Shown here in pieces: positions 14,567 through 24,228 of a stretch of 64,000 bases of DNA. The number at the start of each line of letters is the position of its first letter. The stretch's first letter is position 1. Below the pieces are notes generated by a model. The model did no database searches, was not told where the DNA came from, and saw nothing but the letters and a program-made list of their open reading frames with translations. The DNA lies in contig NZ_CP029556.1 of assembly GCF_003293695.1 (NCBI RefSeq), positions 2,428,001-2,492,000 of the forward strand, read 5' to 3'. The position numbers and the translations under genes are program-made. The DNA is from Lysobacter oculi (lineage in GTDB: Bacteria; Pseudomonadota; Gammaproteobacteria; Xanthomonadales; Xanthomonadaceae).

Positions 14567-15871
14567 TCAGCCATTACTACTTGCCGCGGGCGGTCGAACC
14601 GCGCGGACTGGGCCCGGTGCGACCGGTTCTGCCTTCCGGGGCACCATCGCATCGCGCAGAAGCTCGGGCAGGCGCTTCGCATTCGCGACGAACACCACGG
14701 CCGCCATGGCGAGATAGACATAAGCCACCTTCGTCAGGACCGCGATCTCGCGCTCCAGGTCGGACCGGAAGAAGAACGCGAGGAACAGCTGCCCGAAGAA
14801 CATGACGGTCAGCATGATGGCGCTCCAGACCGATAGCCTGCGACGCATCAAAAGCGTCAGCGCGAACAGCGACTGCGCGGCCGTCAGCAGGAACTCCTCG
14901 TGCTGCTGCCGCGCGTCGAGCGGCAGCGCCATCACCTGGCCGGCGCCGACGCTCATCGCGATTGGCAGCATGCCCACCAGCAACGTCCACTGGTTGATCT
15001 TGTCGCTGATCATCGCGGCCAGGCCGGCGCGGGCGCGCCCGTCCAGCACGAACAGCACGGCGATCACCACGGCCGGCGCTTCGCTGGCCAACGGTGCGAG
15101 CCACTGGATGAGAAGGAACTCGTCAAGCCCGAGCACGCGCCCGGACGACACGAGTGATTCGGCAAACAGCTCCGCCGACAGCAGGATCACCACCGCCGCC
15201 ACCACGCTCATCAAACCCATGGCCGTCCAGCGGCTCCTGGGTGGCAGGTGCGCGATGATCGCGCCAGGTCCAGGCTCGTCGCCTTCCTCCACTTCTTCGT
15301 TTTTGCCCTTCGACGTGCGCCACAGGTACAGGCCGAAGATCGTCGCCAGCACCCCGAAGTCGATGATGCTTATCGTGTTCTTGAACACGATGACGAATGC
15401 ATAGGCGCTCGCCGCCGCGAGGAACACGAACTCCACCGAGTTCTCGCGATCCAGCGTGATGCCCTTTTCCTTCGAACGCCACCAGTGCAGCCACACCATG
15501 AGCGGCCACGCCAGGCCGATCAGCAGCCGATTTGCGCCGGTCATGTTTGCCGCCGCATAGGCGACGTAGCCTGAGGACGGATCCTGGCCGGCCCGGTAAG
15601 CGTAGTAGAAGTCGACCGCGTACTCCGGCAGAACGGTGATCATCGCCACAATCGCGATGATGAAGCCGGCGGCGATATATTTTTCCGCGGCCTCAGCGCC
15701 CCATGACAGCAGGAAGCCGGCCGCGAGGATCGCCATGCCGAAGAGTGCGGCGTTGAGAGGCGCGCTTTCGCTCTCTCCGACCACACGCAACACCATCGCC
15801 GGCGCGATCGCGAGGGCCGCGATGCTCACGGGAATCACGAACTCCCGCACCAAATTATGTGTTTTGCTCAC
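14567..15871 (-). CDS. Sodium/calcium exchanger-type membrane protein (CaCA family)
   Basis: A 434-residue inner-membrane protein with 10-11 hydrophobic segments forming two inverted halves. Alpha-repeat-like motifs are seen in the first half (SWGAEAAEKYIAAGF, ITVLPEYAVDFYYA) and the second (SAELFAESLVSSG, WLAPLASEAPAVVIAV), with acidic residues placed as in Ca2+/cation exchangers. A charged cytoplasmic loop (SKGKNEEVEEGDEPG) separates them. The start is taken as GTG 15871 (SKTHNLVREF); codons further upstream overlap the glycosidase gene. The substrate (Ca2+ or another divalent cation) is not determined. It follows the family 1 glycosidase by 82 bases on the same strand. Confidence 0.82.
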   Translation of the reverse strand: MSKTHNLVREFVIPVSIAALAIAPAMVLRVVGESESAPLNAALFGMAILAAGFLLSWGAEAAEKYIAAGFIIAIVAMITVLPEYAVDFYYAYRAGQDPSSGYVAYAAANMTGANRLLIGLAWPLMVWLHWWRSKEKGITLDRENSVEFVFLAAASAYAFVIVFKNTISIIDFGVLATIFGLYLWRTSKGKNEEVEEGDEPGPGAIIAHLPPRSRWTAMGLMSVVAAVVILLSAELFAESLVSSGRVLGLDEFLLIQWLAPLASEAPAVVIAVLFVLDGRARAGLAAMISDKINQWTLLVGMLPIAMSVGAGQVMALPLDARQQHEEFLLTAAQSLFALTLLMRRRLSVWSAIMLTVMFFGQLFLAFFFRSDLEREIAVLTKVAYVYLAMAAVVFVANAKRLPELLRDAMVPRKAEPVAPGPVRAVRPPAASSNG

Positions 15872-15953
15872 GAGGCTTCCTTGGACAGCAGGTTGAATGC
15901 GAATGCAGGTGGCATTGGCGCCCCGGCGAGCTGGAACGGTACGCGAAAGACCG

Positions 15954-17408
15954 TCAGCGGAGCGTGGGATCGGGGCGTTCGGTCTTGGATGTCGGCGAAG
16001 TATTGGTGCTGACGCACAGGCTCTCCGAGGGCAGGATGTCGCGCCAGGTGGCCACCAGCTCGCGATACGCCGTACCGACGGGGCGAATCTTGCGGTCAAG
16101 GTCGTAGAGGCCCAGTGGGTTGACGTTACCGTTCTCCTCCCGAAGCGCGGTGTCCCAGTCCACCTGGTCGAGCAGGCTGTACCAGGTGAAGCCGACGATC
16201 GGCACGCCGTCCTGCTTGAGGCGCAGCATGTTGAGCCACTCCTTCTCGAGCCAGGCGGGCGCGCGCTCGGCATCGGCAAGGTTGGTCTCGGTGTGCATGA
16301 CGGGCAGCCGGTACCGCTCGTAGTACTGCTTGGTGATCAGATAGTAACCGAAGATCTCACCCGACGGCGTGATCGGGCCGTCGTCGGGCGCGGTCATGTG
16401 CTCGTTGGTGATGTAGTAGTCATTCCCCATCACCGAATACGGCTTGTAGCGCGGGCCATGGGTCATGAACCACCCGTATTCGGCACGCGTCATGCCACAG
16501 TCGGTGAGGTACTGGTACATCCGCGCCGACACATCGCGGCCGTAGTTGAGGTCGAGCGACAGGAAGCGCTTTTCGTTGAAGAACTCGGCTCGGGATGCGG
16601 CCTGCGGCTTCGAGTGGTGGAAGTACTCAGTGGATTCGCTCTGGATGAAGAGCGTGTCGGCGGTGCCGCGCGCGGCGAGGATGGCTGTCTCGGCCAGCAG
16701 ATTGGCGCGAGTCAGGTGCTTGAGCGCGGTGACGAACGCGGTGTCGGTGGTCAGGCGTTCGTTCCACCAGCCAAGATGCGCCGAGAACGTGGCAGCGATG
16801 TAGATCTCGTTGACCGGCGTGTACAGCCGCACCCATGGGTAGCGCTGCGCGAAGGCGCTGGCGTAGCGCGCGAAGTGCTCGGGAAACTCAGAGTTCTGGA
16901 AGTTGCCGATCCAGTCGGGCACGCCGAAATGACAGAGGTCGATGATGGGAACGATGCCGAGCCGGTGTAGCTCGCCGAGTGTCTCGTCAGCGAAAGCCCA
17001 GTCGTACTTGTCGGGACCCAGATGCGTGAGGTGGTAGGGCGGCCCGTAGCGCAGCGTTTCCAGTCCGAGTTCGCGCACCAATGCGAAATCCTCGCGCCAG
17101 CGCTCGTAGTGCCCGGTGCGTGCCATCTCGTCAACGCGCACGGTCGTGCCATCGCGTCCGAGGATCGTGGGATAGCTGTTCTCGATCCCCGTGGCAAACA
17201 GGAAGTGATGGCGCGGTTGTTGCGGGGGCAGGTCCGGCGGGGCATTCCAGACGAGGGCGGGGGCGGCGGCGGGGAGAGGAGGGGCCACCGCCGCCGATGT
17301 CGAGAGCGGCACAACGTCCGCCGGACGCTCCGCCGCAGGAGCGGGTTGTGGACTGCTGCCATGCGAAGGCGTTGGCGCGCCGGTAAATTTGGGTGGCTGC
17401 GTGCTCAC
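15954..17408 (-). CDS. Family 1 glycoside hydrolase (beta-glucosidase-like)
   Basis: A 484-residue TIM-barrel retaining glycosidase. After a Pro/Ala-rich N-terminal segment (to about residue 75, possibly disordered) the catalytic domain starts around HHFLFATGIENSYPT. The acid/base is in TPVNEIYIAA and the nucleophile in PVMHTETNLA; GH1-like WRED, GPPYHLTHLG and GFTWYSLLDQVDW segments are visible. It starts with GTG at 17408, overlapping the stop of the SDR gene (GTGA), so the two are translationally coupled. Relatives sit in small operons with SDR and sugar-nucleotide genes in environmental bacteria; the natural substrate is unknown. Confidence 0.82.
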   Translation of the reverse strand: MSTQPPKFTGAPTPSHGSSPQPAPAAERPADVVPLSTSAAVAPPLPAAAPALVWNAPPDLPPQQPRHHFLFATGIENSYPTILGRDGTTVRVDEMARTGHYERWREDFALVRELGLETLRYGPPYHLTHLGPDKYDWAFADETLGELHRLGIVPIIDLCHFGVPDWIGNFQNSEFPEHFARYASAFAQRYPWVRLYTPVNEIYIAATFSAHLGWWNERLTTDTAFVTALKHLTRANLLAETAILAARGTADTLFIQSESTEYFHHSKPQAASRAEFFNEKRFLSLDLNYGRDVSARMYQYLTDCGMTRAEYGWFMTHGPRYKPYSVMGNDYYITNEHMTAPDDGPITPSGEIFGYYLITKQYYERYRLPVMHTETNLADAERAPAWLEKEWLNMLRLKQDGVPIVGFTWYSLLDQVDWDTALREENGNVNPLGLYDLDRKIRPVGTAYRELVATWRDILPSESLCVSTNTSPTSKTERPDPTLR

Positions 17409-18007
17409 AGGTCTGCAAGCCTCCCGCCGTCGACGTTGAGAATCGCGCCGGTGGTGAACGAGGATTCCGAACTCGCCAGGAAGAGGATGGCCTGTGCCAC
17501 CTGCAACGGTGTCCCGATGGACGCGCGGTCGATCTTTTCCTTGCCGGATCTCACGTTGGGATTGCTCCACAGAAGGGGCGTGTCGATCGCGCCGAGGCGC
17601 GCAGCGTTAACACGAATGCCGCGGGGGCGCAGCTCCACCGCCAGCCCGCGGGTGAAGGCTTCGAGCCCACCCTTCGACGCCGCGTACGGCACCACCCCGC
17701 CCATGGTTTCCTCGGCATGGACGGACGAAACGTTCACGATGGTGCTGCCCGCGCCCATGTGCGGCAGCGCGCGGCGCACGAGCGAGAACGGCGCGCGCAG
17801 GTTGACCGCGAACAGGCGGTCCCACTCGGCTTCGTCGAGGGATTCGATCGGGTCGAAGGTCATCATCGCGGCGTTGTTCACGAGGACATCGATTCGCCCC
17901 CAGCGCTCAAGCGCCGCGTCGACGAGCGTTTGGGTCGCAGCCGGTCCAGACAGATCGGCTTGCGCGAAAAGCGCATCACCAGCACCTTGACGTTTTGCCA
18001 GCTCCTG
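17405..18007 (-). pseudogene. Short-chain dehydrogenase, 5' end removed by IS21
   Basis: The remaining 200 codons encode the SDR core: VLVNNAAMM, the Ser of VNVSSVHAEE, the YAASKGG catalytic Tyr-Lys, and the C-terminal TTGAILNVDGG. The frame is open right up to the IS21 left end at 18008, where it reads QELAKRQGAGDALF. The first roughly 40 residues, including the TGxxxGxG nucleotide-binding loop, are missing. The other side of the IS (after 20474) does not contain the missing part, so a deletion or rearrangement accompanied the insertion. The fragment cannot encode a working enzyme. Confidence 0.9.
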
Positions 18008-18109
18008 TGTTGAGTTTCATCCAGAACTGAGCCACTAACCCAGCGGATTTCCGTCCAATCTTGAGCCACCTCCTAGCCTTCCGGTCTGCCCTGACCGGAG
18101 CCACCAGGA

Positions 18110-19637
18110 GTGATCAAGATGGACGTTCTGAGCCTCATCCGCCGCTGGCATTTCCGCGAGAAGATGCCGATCCGGGAGATATCCCGTCGCACCAAGCTCT
18201 CGCGCAACACCATCACCAAGTACCTCGCCAGCGGCGAGGTCGAGCCGAAGTATCCCCCGCGTCAGACCCCGAGCCAGCTAGACCCGTACGCCGAGCAACT
18301 GCGGGCGATGCTGTGGCGCAGCCAGTCGGCTCCGCGCAAGCAGAAGATGAGCGTGCGCGAGATGCACGTTCGGCTGGTGGCGGTGGGCTATCCGGGCTCC
18401 TACAACCGCGTGGCGGCCTTCGCCCGCGACTGGCACCGCGCCGAGCACGAACGCCTGCTCACTGCACCCCGCAAGGCCTTCGTACCGCTGGTCTTCGCGC
18501 CGGGCGAGGCGTTCCAGTTCGACTGGAGCGAGGACTGGGTGCGCATTGGCGGCGAGAAGGTGAAGCTGCAGGTCGCGCAGTTCAAGCTCAGCCACAGTCG
18601 GGCATTCCTGCTGCGCGCCTACTGGAAGCAGACCCACGAGATGCTGTTCGATGCCCACAACCACGCCTTTGCCGTGTTCGGTGGCGTGCCGCGGCGGGGC
18701 ATCTACGACAACATGAAGACGGCGGTGGACAAGGTCCATGCCGGCAAGCGGCGCAGCGTCAATGCCAGGTTCTCAGCCATGGTCAGCCACTTCCTGTTCG
18801 AGGCGGAGTTCTGCAACCCGGCCTCCGGCTGGGAGAAGGGACAGATCGAGAAGAACGTGCAGGACGCACGCCGGCGCGTCTGGCCCGCCGTGCCGCAGCA
18901 CTTCAAGCACCTGGACGAACTCAACGCCTGGCTGGAGGAGCGCTGCAAGGCGCTGTGGCAGGCACTGCCCCATCCGGAGCAGCGGCCCCCGCAGGATCGC
19001 CGAGGTCCTGCAGGACGAACTGCCGGCATTGATGCCGGTGCCGGTGCCGTTCGACGGCTTCGTCGAACAGACCAAGCGGGTCACGCCGACCTGCCTGGTC
19101 CACGTGGAGCGCAACCGCTACAGCGTGCCGGCCAGCTTCGCCGGGCGCACGGTCAGCGTGCGCCTGTATCCGGCGCGCGTGGTGTTCGTGGCCGAAGGCC
19201 AGAAGATTGCCGAGCATGTCCGCTGCATCCACCGCTCCCACGACGGTGGCCGCACGCTCTACGACTGGCGGCACTACCTGAGCGTGGCCCAGCGCAAGCC
19301 GGGTGCGTTGCGCAACGGCGCGCCCTTCCTGGAACTGCCGGACGGCTTCCGCACCCTGCAACAGCAGTTGCTGCAGCGCCCCGGCGGCGACAAGGAGATG
19401 GTCGAGATCCTTGCCCTGGTCCTGCGCCACGACGAGCAGGCCGTGCTCACCGCGGTGGAACTGGCGCTGGAGAGTGGCGCGGCCAACAAGCAGCACATCC
19501 TCAACGTGCTCAGCCGCCTGCTTGGGGAAGCGCCGCCGGCGCCGGTCAGTACGCCACCGACGCTGGCCTTGCAGGTCGAGCCGGTGGCCGACATGGCCCG
19601 CTACGACCACTTGCGGAGGGCACGCCATGCAGCCTGA
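18110..19637 (+). pseudogene. istA: IS21 transposase IstA with a one-base frameshift
   Basis: The DDE transposase of the IS21 element. The N-terminal helix-turn-helix (MPIREISRRTKLSRNTITKYL) and catalytic core (FQFDWSEDWVRIGG, GIYDNMKTAVDKV, ASGWEKGQIEKNVQDARRR) are in the frame starting at 18110. The rest (EVLQDELPALMPVPVPFDGFV to [10 protein letters not shown]) is in the frame ending at 19637. The break is at about 18988, where GGCCCCCGC would read correctly as GGCCCCGC, so a single extra C in a homopolymer explains it. Either an inactivating mutation or a sequencing error. The end overlaps istB by 11 bases. Confidence 0.87.
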
Positions 19638-20400
19638 TGGCCTGTTGTCCACGCTCAAGCACCTGCGCCTGCACGGCATGTCGCAGGCGTTGCAGGAACT
19701 GGTCGAGCAAGGCAGCCCGGCCTGCCGCGATGCCTTGCCGCTGATGGACGCCCTGCTCAAGGCCGAGGTTGCCGAACGGGAAGTGCGCTCCATCCAGTAC
19801 CAGCTCAAGGCGGCCCGCTTCCCGCACTACCGCGACCTGAGCACCTTCGACTTCGGCCAAAGTGCCGTCGATGAACCGCTGCTACGGCAACTGCATGGCG
19901 GGCACTTCATGGACGCACGCCAGAACCTGGTCTTCGTCGGTGGTCCCGGCACCGGAAAGACTCACCTGGCCACCGCCCTCGGCGTGCAGGCCGTGCAGCA
20001 CCAGCAGCGTCGCGTGCGCTTCTTCTCGACCATTGAGCTGGTCAACACACTGGAACTGGAGAAGGCCGCCGGCAAACAGGGCCAGCTGGCCGACCGCTTG
20101 ATCGGCGCCGATCTGGTCATCCTCGATGAACTGGGCTACCTGCCGTTCTCGCAAGCCGGTGGCGCCTTGTTGTTCCACCTGATCGGCAAGCTCTACGAAC
20201 ACACCAGTCTCGCCATCACCACCAACCTCAGCTTCGCCGAGTGGGCCAACGTCTTCGGCGACGCCAAGATGACCACGGCCTTGCTCGACCGCCTCACGCA
20301 CCGCTGCCACATCATCGAGACCGGCAACGACAGCTACCGCTTCCGGCACCACACCACCGCCGTCAACAAGGAGTCCGCCACCACTCAACCGCATCCCTGA
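19627..20400 (+). CDS. istB: IS21 helper ATPase IstB
   Basis: A 257-residue AAA+ ATPase (DnaC-like) that assists IstA in transposition. It has the N-terminal helical region ([19 protein letters not shown]), Walker [15 protein letters not shown], Walker [14 protein letters not shown], sensor region [13 protein letters not shown], and a C-terminal [19 protein letters not shown] at 19627 lies inside the istA 3' end, the usual overlap in IS21 elements. The gene is intact. Confidence 0.94.
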   Translation: MQPDGLLSTLKHLRLHGMSQALQELVEQGSPACRDALPLMDALLKAEVAEREVRSIQYQLKAARFPHYRDLSTFDFGQSAVDEPLLRQLHGGHFMDARQNLVFVGGPGTGKTHLATALGVQAVQHQQRRVRFFSTIELVNTLELEKAAGKQGQLADRLIGADLVILDELGYLPFSQAGGALLFHLIGKLYEHTSLAITTNLSFAEWANVFGDAKMTTALLDRLTHRCHIIETGNDSYRFRHHTTAVNKESATTQPHP

Positions 20401-20474
20401 GCTAAGCTCACCCCGCAACCGGGTGGCTCAATTTTGGATGGAAATCCCGGCTCAGTTTTGCGTGGAAATCAACA

Positions 20475-20832
20475 GCTTGGGCTCGATCAGCCCGAGAACG
20501 CGACCCTGGTTTTTTCGTGCCCGGTGATCTAGGCACAAAAAAGCCCGCATCCAGTGGCGGGCTTTCTTCGTCCAAAGCGTTGTTTTTACTGGAAAATCTG
20601 GTGGCTATGGGTGCTCTCTAAAAGGAACGGTAACATATTGCCTAAGCAGAACAAACTGCCGACGCGTCACTGCCCGTGCCCCCAGTCATGCCCCCGCCGC
20701 GAAAGATGGCCGTTGTCCGCACTGAACAAGGCCAGTCTAGCAAGCTAAGCAAGGATTGGCAGCCATGAACGTGCAGCCCAAATCGGCCCATTACGCTGAG
20801 CTTCGCTCGAATTACTACGGCTGCTAGCGACC
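20475..20832. other. Intergenic segment between IS21 and IS1182
   Basis: About 360 bases between two insertion sequences. Apart from a terminator at 20538-20567 I see no gene; short ORFs here lack codon structure and ribosome sites. The segment ends with GCTAGCGACC, the left flank and 4-base duplication of IS1182 copy 2. It may be the 3' flank of a gene removed by the IS21-associated rearrangement. Confidence 0.5.
20538..20567. terminator. Rho-independent terminator, possibly bidirectional
   Basis: Stem GCCCGC (20543-20548) with GCGGGC (20557-20562), flanked by an A run on the left and TTTCTT on the right, so it can work in both directions. The gene it served is not present on either side, which supports a deletion at the IS21 boundary. 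Confidence 0.72.
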
Positions 20833-22420
20833 GAGGCTGTGTGAAAAGCCCGCCTCCACTGGCATGATCTGAGCACCGGCTGATGGGTGCTCTGCATGAA
20901 GCGATTCGTGGATGGCGTTGATCGTTCCCAAGGGCTTCTGCTCCCTGATCGGCTGGAAGACTTCGTCCATGAGGACAACCCCGTTCGGGTGGTTGATGCC
21001 TTTGTGGAAGCACTCGATCTGAGCGAACTTGGCTTCGAGGCCGCCAATCGCGTGGCCGGTGGCCGTCCTGCGTATCACCCCGCGGTGCTGCTCAAGATCT
21101 ACATCTATGGCTACCTCAACCGCATCCAGTCCAGCCGTCGCCTGGAGCGGGAGGCGCAACGGAATCTGGAGCTGATCTGGCTGACCGGACGACTGGCACC
21201 GGACTTCAAGACCATCGCCGACTTCCGCAAGGACAACGGCGCTGCAATCACGGCCGTGTGCAGCCGGTTCGTTGCGCTGTGCCGGAGCATGAAGGTCTTC
21301 TCGCATGCCATCGTCGCGATCGATGGCAGCAAGCTCAAAGCGGTGAACAGCCGGGACCGCAACTTCACCGTTGGTAAGGTCAGAGGACGCCGGCAGCAGT
21401 TGGAGGAGAGCGTTGCGCGATACCTCGCCGAACTGGACCGAGCGGACCGCGACCCTGCCTTGCTGCCGGAGGGGCGTGCACCACATCTGAAGGACAAGCT
21501 GGCGAAGCTGCGCGCGCAGATGGAGAAGCTTGATGCCATCGAAAAGCAGCTTGAGGCCGCACCAGATCACCAGATCTCGCTGACGGACCCGGACGCAAGA
21601 TCAATGACGTCAAGCGGTCGGGGCACAGGCACGGTTGGCTACAACGTCCAGGCGGTGGTCGACGCCAAGCATCATCTGATCGTCGCTCATGACGTGACGA
21701 ACGACGGCCACGACCGCGCGCAGCTCTCGCGCATGGCAACGAAGGCCAGGGAAGCCCTTGGCACCGAACGTATGACGGCGCTGGCAGATCGTGGCTACTT
21801 CAATGCACCGGAGATCCTGGCGTGCGAGGAGGCAGGCGTCATTCCGTTGGTGCCCAAGCCGCTCACGTCGAACAGCAAGGCCGAAGGCCGGTTCGACAAG
21901 CGGGACTTCATTTACGACGAAGCCGCGGATGAGTACGAATGTCCAGCAGGCGAAAGGGCGATCCATCGCTTCACGGCCGAAGAAAAGGGCCTGACCCTGC
22001 ACAAGTATTGGTCATCCGCCTGCCCCCGCTGCCCGATGCGGATGAAATGCACGACCGCGAGCTATAGACGAATCACCCGCTGGGAGCACGAACACGTGCT
22101 CGAGCGAATGCAGATGCTGCTGGATGCAAGGCCACAAGCTGCAGTGGTGCGAAGACAGACGGTGGAGCATGTCTTCGGCACGCTCAAATCATGGCTTGGC
22201 ACTACGCCATTGCTGACCAAGACCCTTCCAAAGGTAAGAAGCGAGGTCAGCTTGGCGGTGTTGGCCTACAACATGAAACGGATGATCAAGATCGTGGGTA
22301 CTCAAGGCATGGTGCGGGCCATCGCGGCCTGAGCATCACGTTCTTTTGCTGCACGCTGGTTGCTCGAACTGGCCACGTCGGTGTCGTGAGTCCTGTTCCA
22401 ACGCGTTTTTACACAGCCTC
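20833..22420 (+). mobile_element. IS1182-family element, copy 2 (complete, 1588 bp)
   Basis: A complete element bounded by inverted repeats GAGGCTGTGTGAAAA (left) and the complement of GAGGCTGTGTAAAAA (right). It is flanked by a 4-base direct repeat GACC (20829-20832 and 22421-22424), so it arrived by simple transposition. Joining the flanks gives GGCTGCTAGCGACC followed by CAAAGCGGCCAC, close to unoccupied copies of the same repeat at 44252 and 52372. The visible part of copy 1 is identical at the protein level. It lies inverted relative to copy 3. Confidence 0.96.
20887..22332 (+). CDS. IS1182-family transposase, complete
   Basis: Complete DDE transposase of IS1182 copy 2, up to 481 codons from GTG 20887; ATG at 20896 is the alternative start. 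It has the same domain order as copy 1: N-terminal DNA-binding part, DGSKLKAVNSRDRNF with the first candidate catalytic Asp, ADRGYFNAPEI, and the Cys cluster CPAGERAIHRF...CPRCPMRMKC, then TVEHVFGTLKSWLG near the C-terminus. No frameshift or stop, so it could mobilise all copies in the window. Confidence 0.96.
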   Translation: MLCMKRFVDGVDRSQGLLLPDRLEDFVHEDNPVRVVDAFVEALDLSELGFEAANRVAGGRPAYHPAVLLKIYIYGYLNRIQSSRRLEREAQRNLELIWLTGRLAPDFKTIADFRKDNGAAITAVCSRFVALCRSMKVFSHAIVAIDGSKLKAVNSRDRNFTVGKVRGRRQQLEESVARYLAELDRADRDPALLPEGRAPHLKDKLAKLRAQMEKLDAIEKQLEAAPDHQISLTDPDARSMTSSGRGTGTVGYNVQAVVDAKHHLIVAHDVTNDGHDRAQLSRMATKAREALGTERMTALADRGYFNAPEILACEEAGVIPLVPKPLTSNSKAEGRFDKRDFIYDEAADEYECPAGERAIHRFTAEEKGLTLHKYWSSACPRCPMRMKCTTASYRRITRWEHEHVLERMQMLLDARPQAAVVRRQTVEHVFGTLKSWLGTTPLLTKTLPKVRSEVSLAVLAYNMKRMIKIVGTQGMVRAIAA

Positions 22421-22550
22421 GACCCAAAGCGGCCACTCATCAATCCCGTACAAAGCGATAGAAAGCCGCTCGGTGGATGCGGAAGCGAAGTTGCCATTTG
22501 CGCAAAGGCCACGGACGTACAATCTGAACGAACGAACTTGAGGGGTCGAC

Positions 22551-23795
22551 ATGAATGCGCAAGTGCCAATTGAGCCCTCGCGTGAAGGCGCCATACCGAA
22601 CCTCTCGCTGTTCGGCGTATTCCTGCGCTTCCTGCGCTTCGGGGCCATGGCCTGGGGTGGGCCGGTCGCGCAGATCGGGATGATCCGGCAGGAGCTGGTC
22701 GACCAGGAAGGCTGGATCGATCGCGACAAATTCAATCGCGTGCTGGCGGTCTATCAGGTGTTGCCGGGGCCGGAGGCGCATGAGCTTTGCGTCTATTTCG
22801 GCACCTTGGCACGGGGGCGGCTGGGCGGAATCATGGCGGGCCTGGGTTTCATGTTGCCCGGCTTCCTGCTGATGCTGCTGCTGTCATGGCTGTACGTCCG
22901 GCATGACTTGCGACTGGAAGGCTGGAGCTCCGTCTTCGTTGCAGTGCAGGCAGCAGTGGCGGCCCTGATCGTGCGCGCCATCGTCCGCATTGGCGGCCAT
23001 GTACTCGAAGACCGCTGGCTATGGATGATCGCGCTAGTGGCGATGTTGGCGCAGCTGGCAAACGTGCATTTCGCCATCATCTTGGTCGTGGGCGGCGTGA
23101 TCTACCTGTGCGCACACGAGCGCCGCCATGCAACTGCCGGAGGGCTTCTTGGCCTAGCTTTCGTGCTGGTAGCAGTGAAGATCTGGAACGACGCTGGTTT
23201 GAGCGGATTGAGCGCTTTGGCGAACAGGGATGATGACGGCACCGCATTGGCGACTGGCAGCGTGGGTGTCTTGGCGCTGTTCTGGTCTGGATTGAAGGCG
23301 GGGCTGCTGACGTTTGGTGGTGCCTACACGGTGATCCCGTTCCTGCAGCGCGACGCCGTGACCCAGGGCGCGTGGATGAGCAATGGCCAGTTCCTTGACG
23401 GGTTGGCGCTCTCGGGGCTCTTGCCAGCGCCACTGGTGATCTTTGCCACGTTCGTTGGTTACATCGGCGGCGGGCCGTGGGGTGCGGTGGCGATGACTGC
23501 TGGCGTGTTCCTGCCGGCGTTTTCCTTCACTCTGCTGGGACACGATGCGATGGAGCGCTGGGTGCACCGGCCGCGTGTTTCCGAATTTCTGGCGGGCGTG
23601 ACGGCGGCCGTCGTCGGGCTGATCGCCGGCACAACACTGGCATTGATGATAGGTGGCATCAAGAACGCAAATGGCGTGCTGGTCTTCAGCGTGGTGCTGG
23701 CGCTGCTGTTCTGGTCCAAGTCGCGCTGGCTGGTGCCTGCCGTGATCCTCGGGGCGGGTCTGTATGGCTGGCTGCAAGGCCTCATTGCGGGCTGA
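22551..23795 (+). CDS. chrA: Chromate transporter ChrA
   Basis: A 414-residue inner-membrane protein of the CHR family that exports chromate. Two homologous halves are visible: the first has FGAMAWGGPVAQIGMIRQEL and YQVLPGPEAHELCVYFG, the second FGGAYTVIPFLQRDAV and LSGLLPAPLVIFATFVGY. About ten hydrophobic segments. ATG at 22551 follows GAGGGGTCG. It sits just inside IS1182 copy 2 and is followed by the second leader-like gene and the second RND system, so chromate and divalent-cation resistance travel together. Confidence 0.93.
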   Translation: MNAQVPIEPSREGAIPNLSLFGVFLRFLRFGAMAWGGPVAQIGMIRQELVDQEGWIDRDKFNRVLAVYQVLPGPEAHELCVYFGTLARGRLGGIMAGLGFMLPGFLLMLLLSWLYVRHDLRLEGWSSVFVAVQAAVAALIVRAIVRIGGHVLEDRWLWMIALVAMLAQLANVHFAIILVVGGVIYLCAHERRHATAGGLLGLAFVLVAVKIWNDAGLSGLSALANRDDDGTALATGSVGVLALFWSGLKAGLLTFGGAYTVIPFLQRDAVTQGAWMSNGQFLDGLALSGLLPAPLVIFATFVGYIGGGPWGAVAMTAGVFLPAFSFTLLGHDAMERWVHRPRVSEFLAGVTAAVVGLIAGTTLALMIGGIKNANGVLVFSVVLALLFWSKSRWLVPAVILGAGLYGWLQGLIAG

Positions 23796-23836
23796 TTGGC
23801 GCGCATCAGCGGTTGCATGTAACCTTTATTGCGACC

Positions 23837-24217
23837 ATGCAACGCATTCGCCGCCACCGCAGTTTCCTGCGTACCGCACTTCTGGTGCTGGTGGTGCTTG
23901 GCATGCTGATTCAGCCAGCCTTGGCTGCATTGGGTGACCTGCATGAGATCGAGCATGCAGCCGCCCTGCATTCCGACCACGGCCACGCGCACCATGATGG
24001 TCATGAGGTCCCTGCGGATGACAAGGATGCGCCGGGCGATCCGCTGGGTATCCACAGCTTGCTCCACCCCAGTGGTGCGGCAGCCTCGATGGCCTTGATT
24101 GAACCCGTAGTACTGCTGCCCAGTCTGATGGCTGAAGGCGAGTCGCCTGTGCGCGCCTATGCCTCGGGGCCTCCCATGTCACGACTGACCTTGCCGTTCC
24201 GTCCACCTATCGCCTGA
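23837..24217 (+). CDS. Small exported His-rich leader-like protein upstream of second czcC
   Basis: A 126-residue protein with a basic N-terminus and hydrophobic signal segment (TALLVLVVLGMLIQPALA), then a His-rich stretch (HSDHGHAHHDGH) and Asp-rich segment, ending LPFRPPIA. It is homologous to the protein at 2738-3115 (shared A-[IL]-G-x2-HE motif after the signal and FRPPI tail) but lacks its Cys pair. It is the first gene of the second RND operon. The ATG at 23837 was chosen because it starts the signal peptide; upstream codons overlap chrA in another frame. The role is unknown; see findings on RPPI-ended leaders. Confidence 0.75.
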   Translation: MQRIRRHRSFLRTALLVLVVLGMLIQPALAALGDLHEIEHAAALHSDHGHAHHDGHEVPADDKDAPGDPLGIHSLLHPSGAAASMALIEPVVLLPSLMAEGESPVRAYASGPPMSRLTLPFRPPIA

Positions 24218-24228
24218 TCCCGCAACCA

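Larger units (their letters stand above)
18008..20474 (+). mobile_element. IS21-family insertion sequence
   Basis: A 2.47-kb element with istA and istB. It begins TGTTGA (18008) and ends TCAACA (20474). Each end carries two tandem copies of a motif ending in GAGCCACC or GAGCC: left end CATCCAGAACTGAGCC then CGTCCAATCTTGAGCC; right end (complement) CACGCAAAACTGAGCC then CATCCAAAATTGAGCC. Multiple terminal repeats are typical of IS21. No direct repeat is seen in the flanks, and the interrupted SDR does not resume, which suggests loss of flanking DNA. Confidence 0.88.

Noticed and set aside
15897..16970. 357-codon open frame on the plus strand
   Set aside because: Reverse strand of the family 1 glycosidase; no recognisable motifs.
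20554..20748. 64-codon ORF between IS21 and IS1182
   Set aside because: Lies across the terminator at 20538-20567, lacks a ribosome site and has unusual composition.
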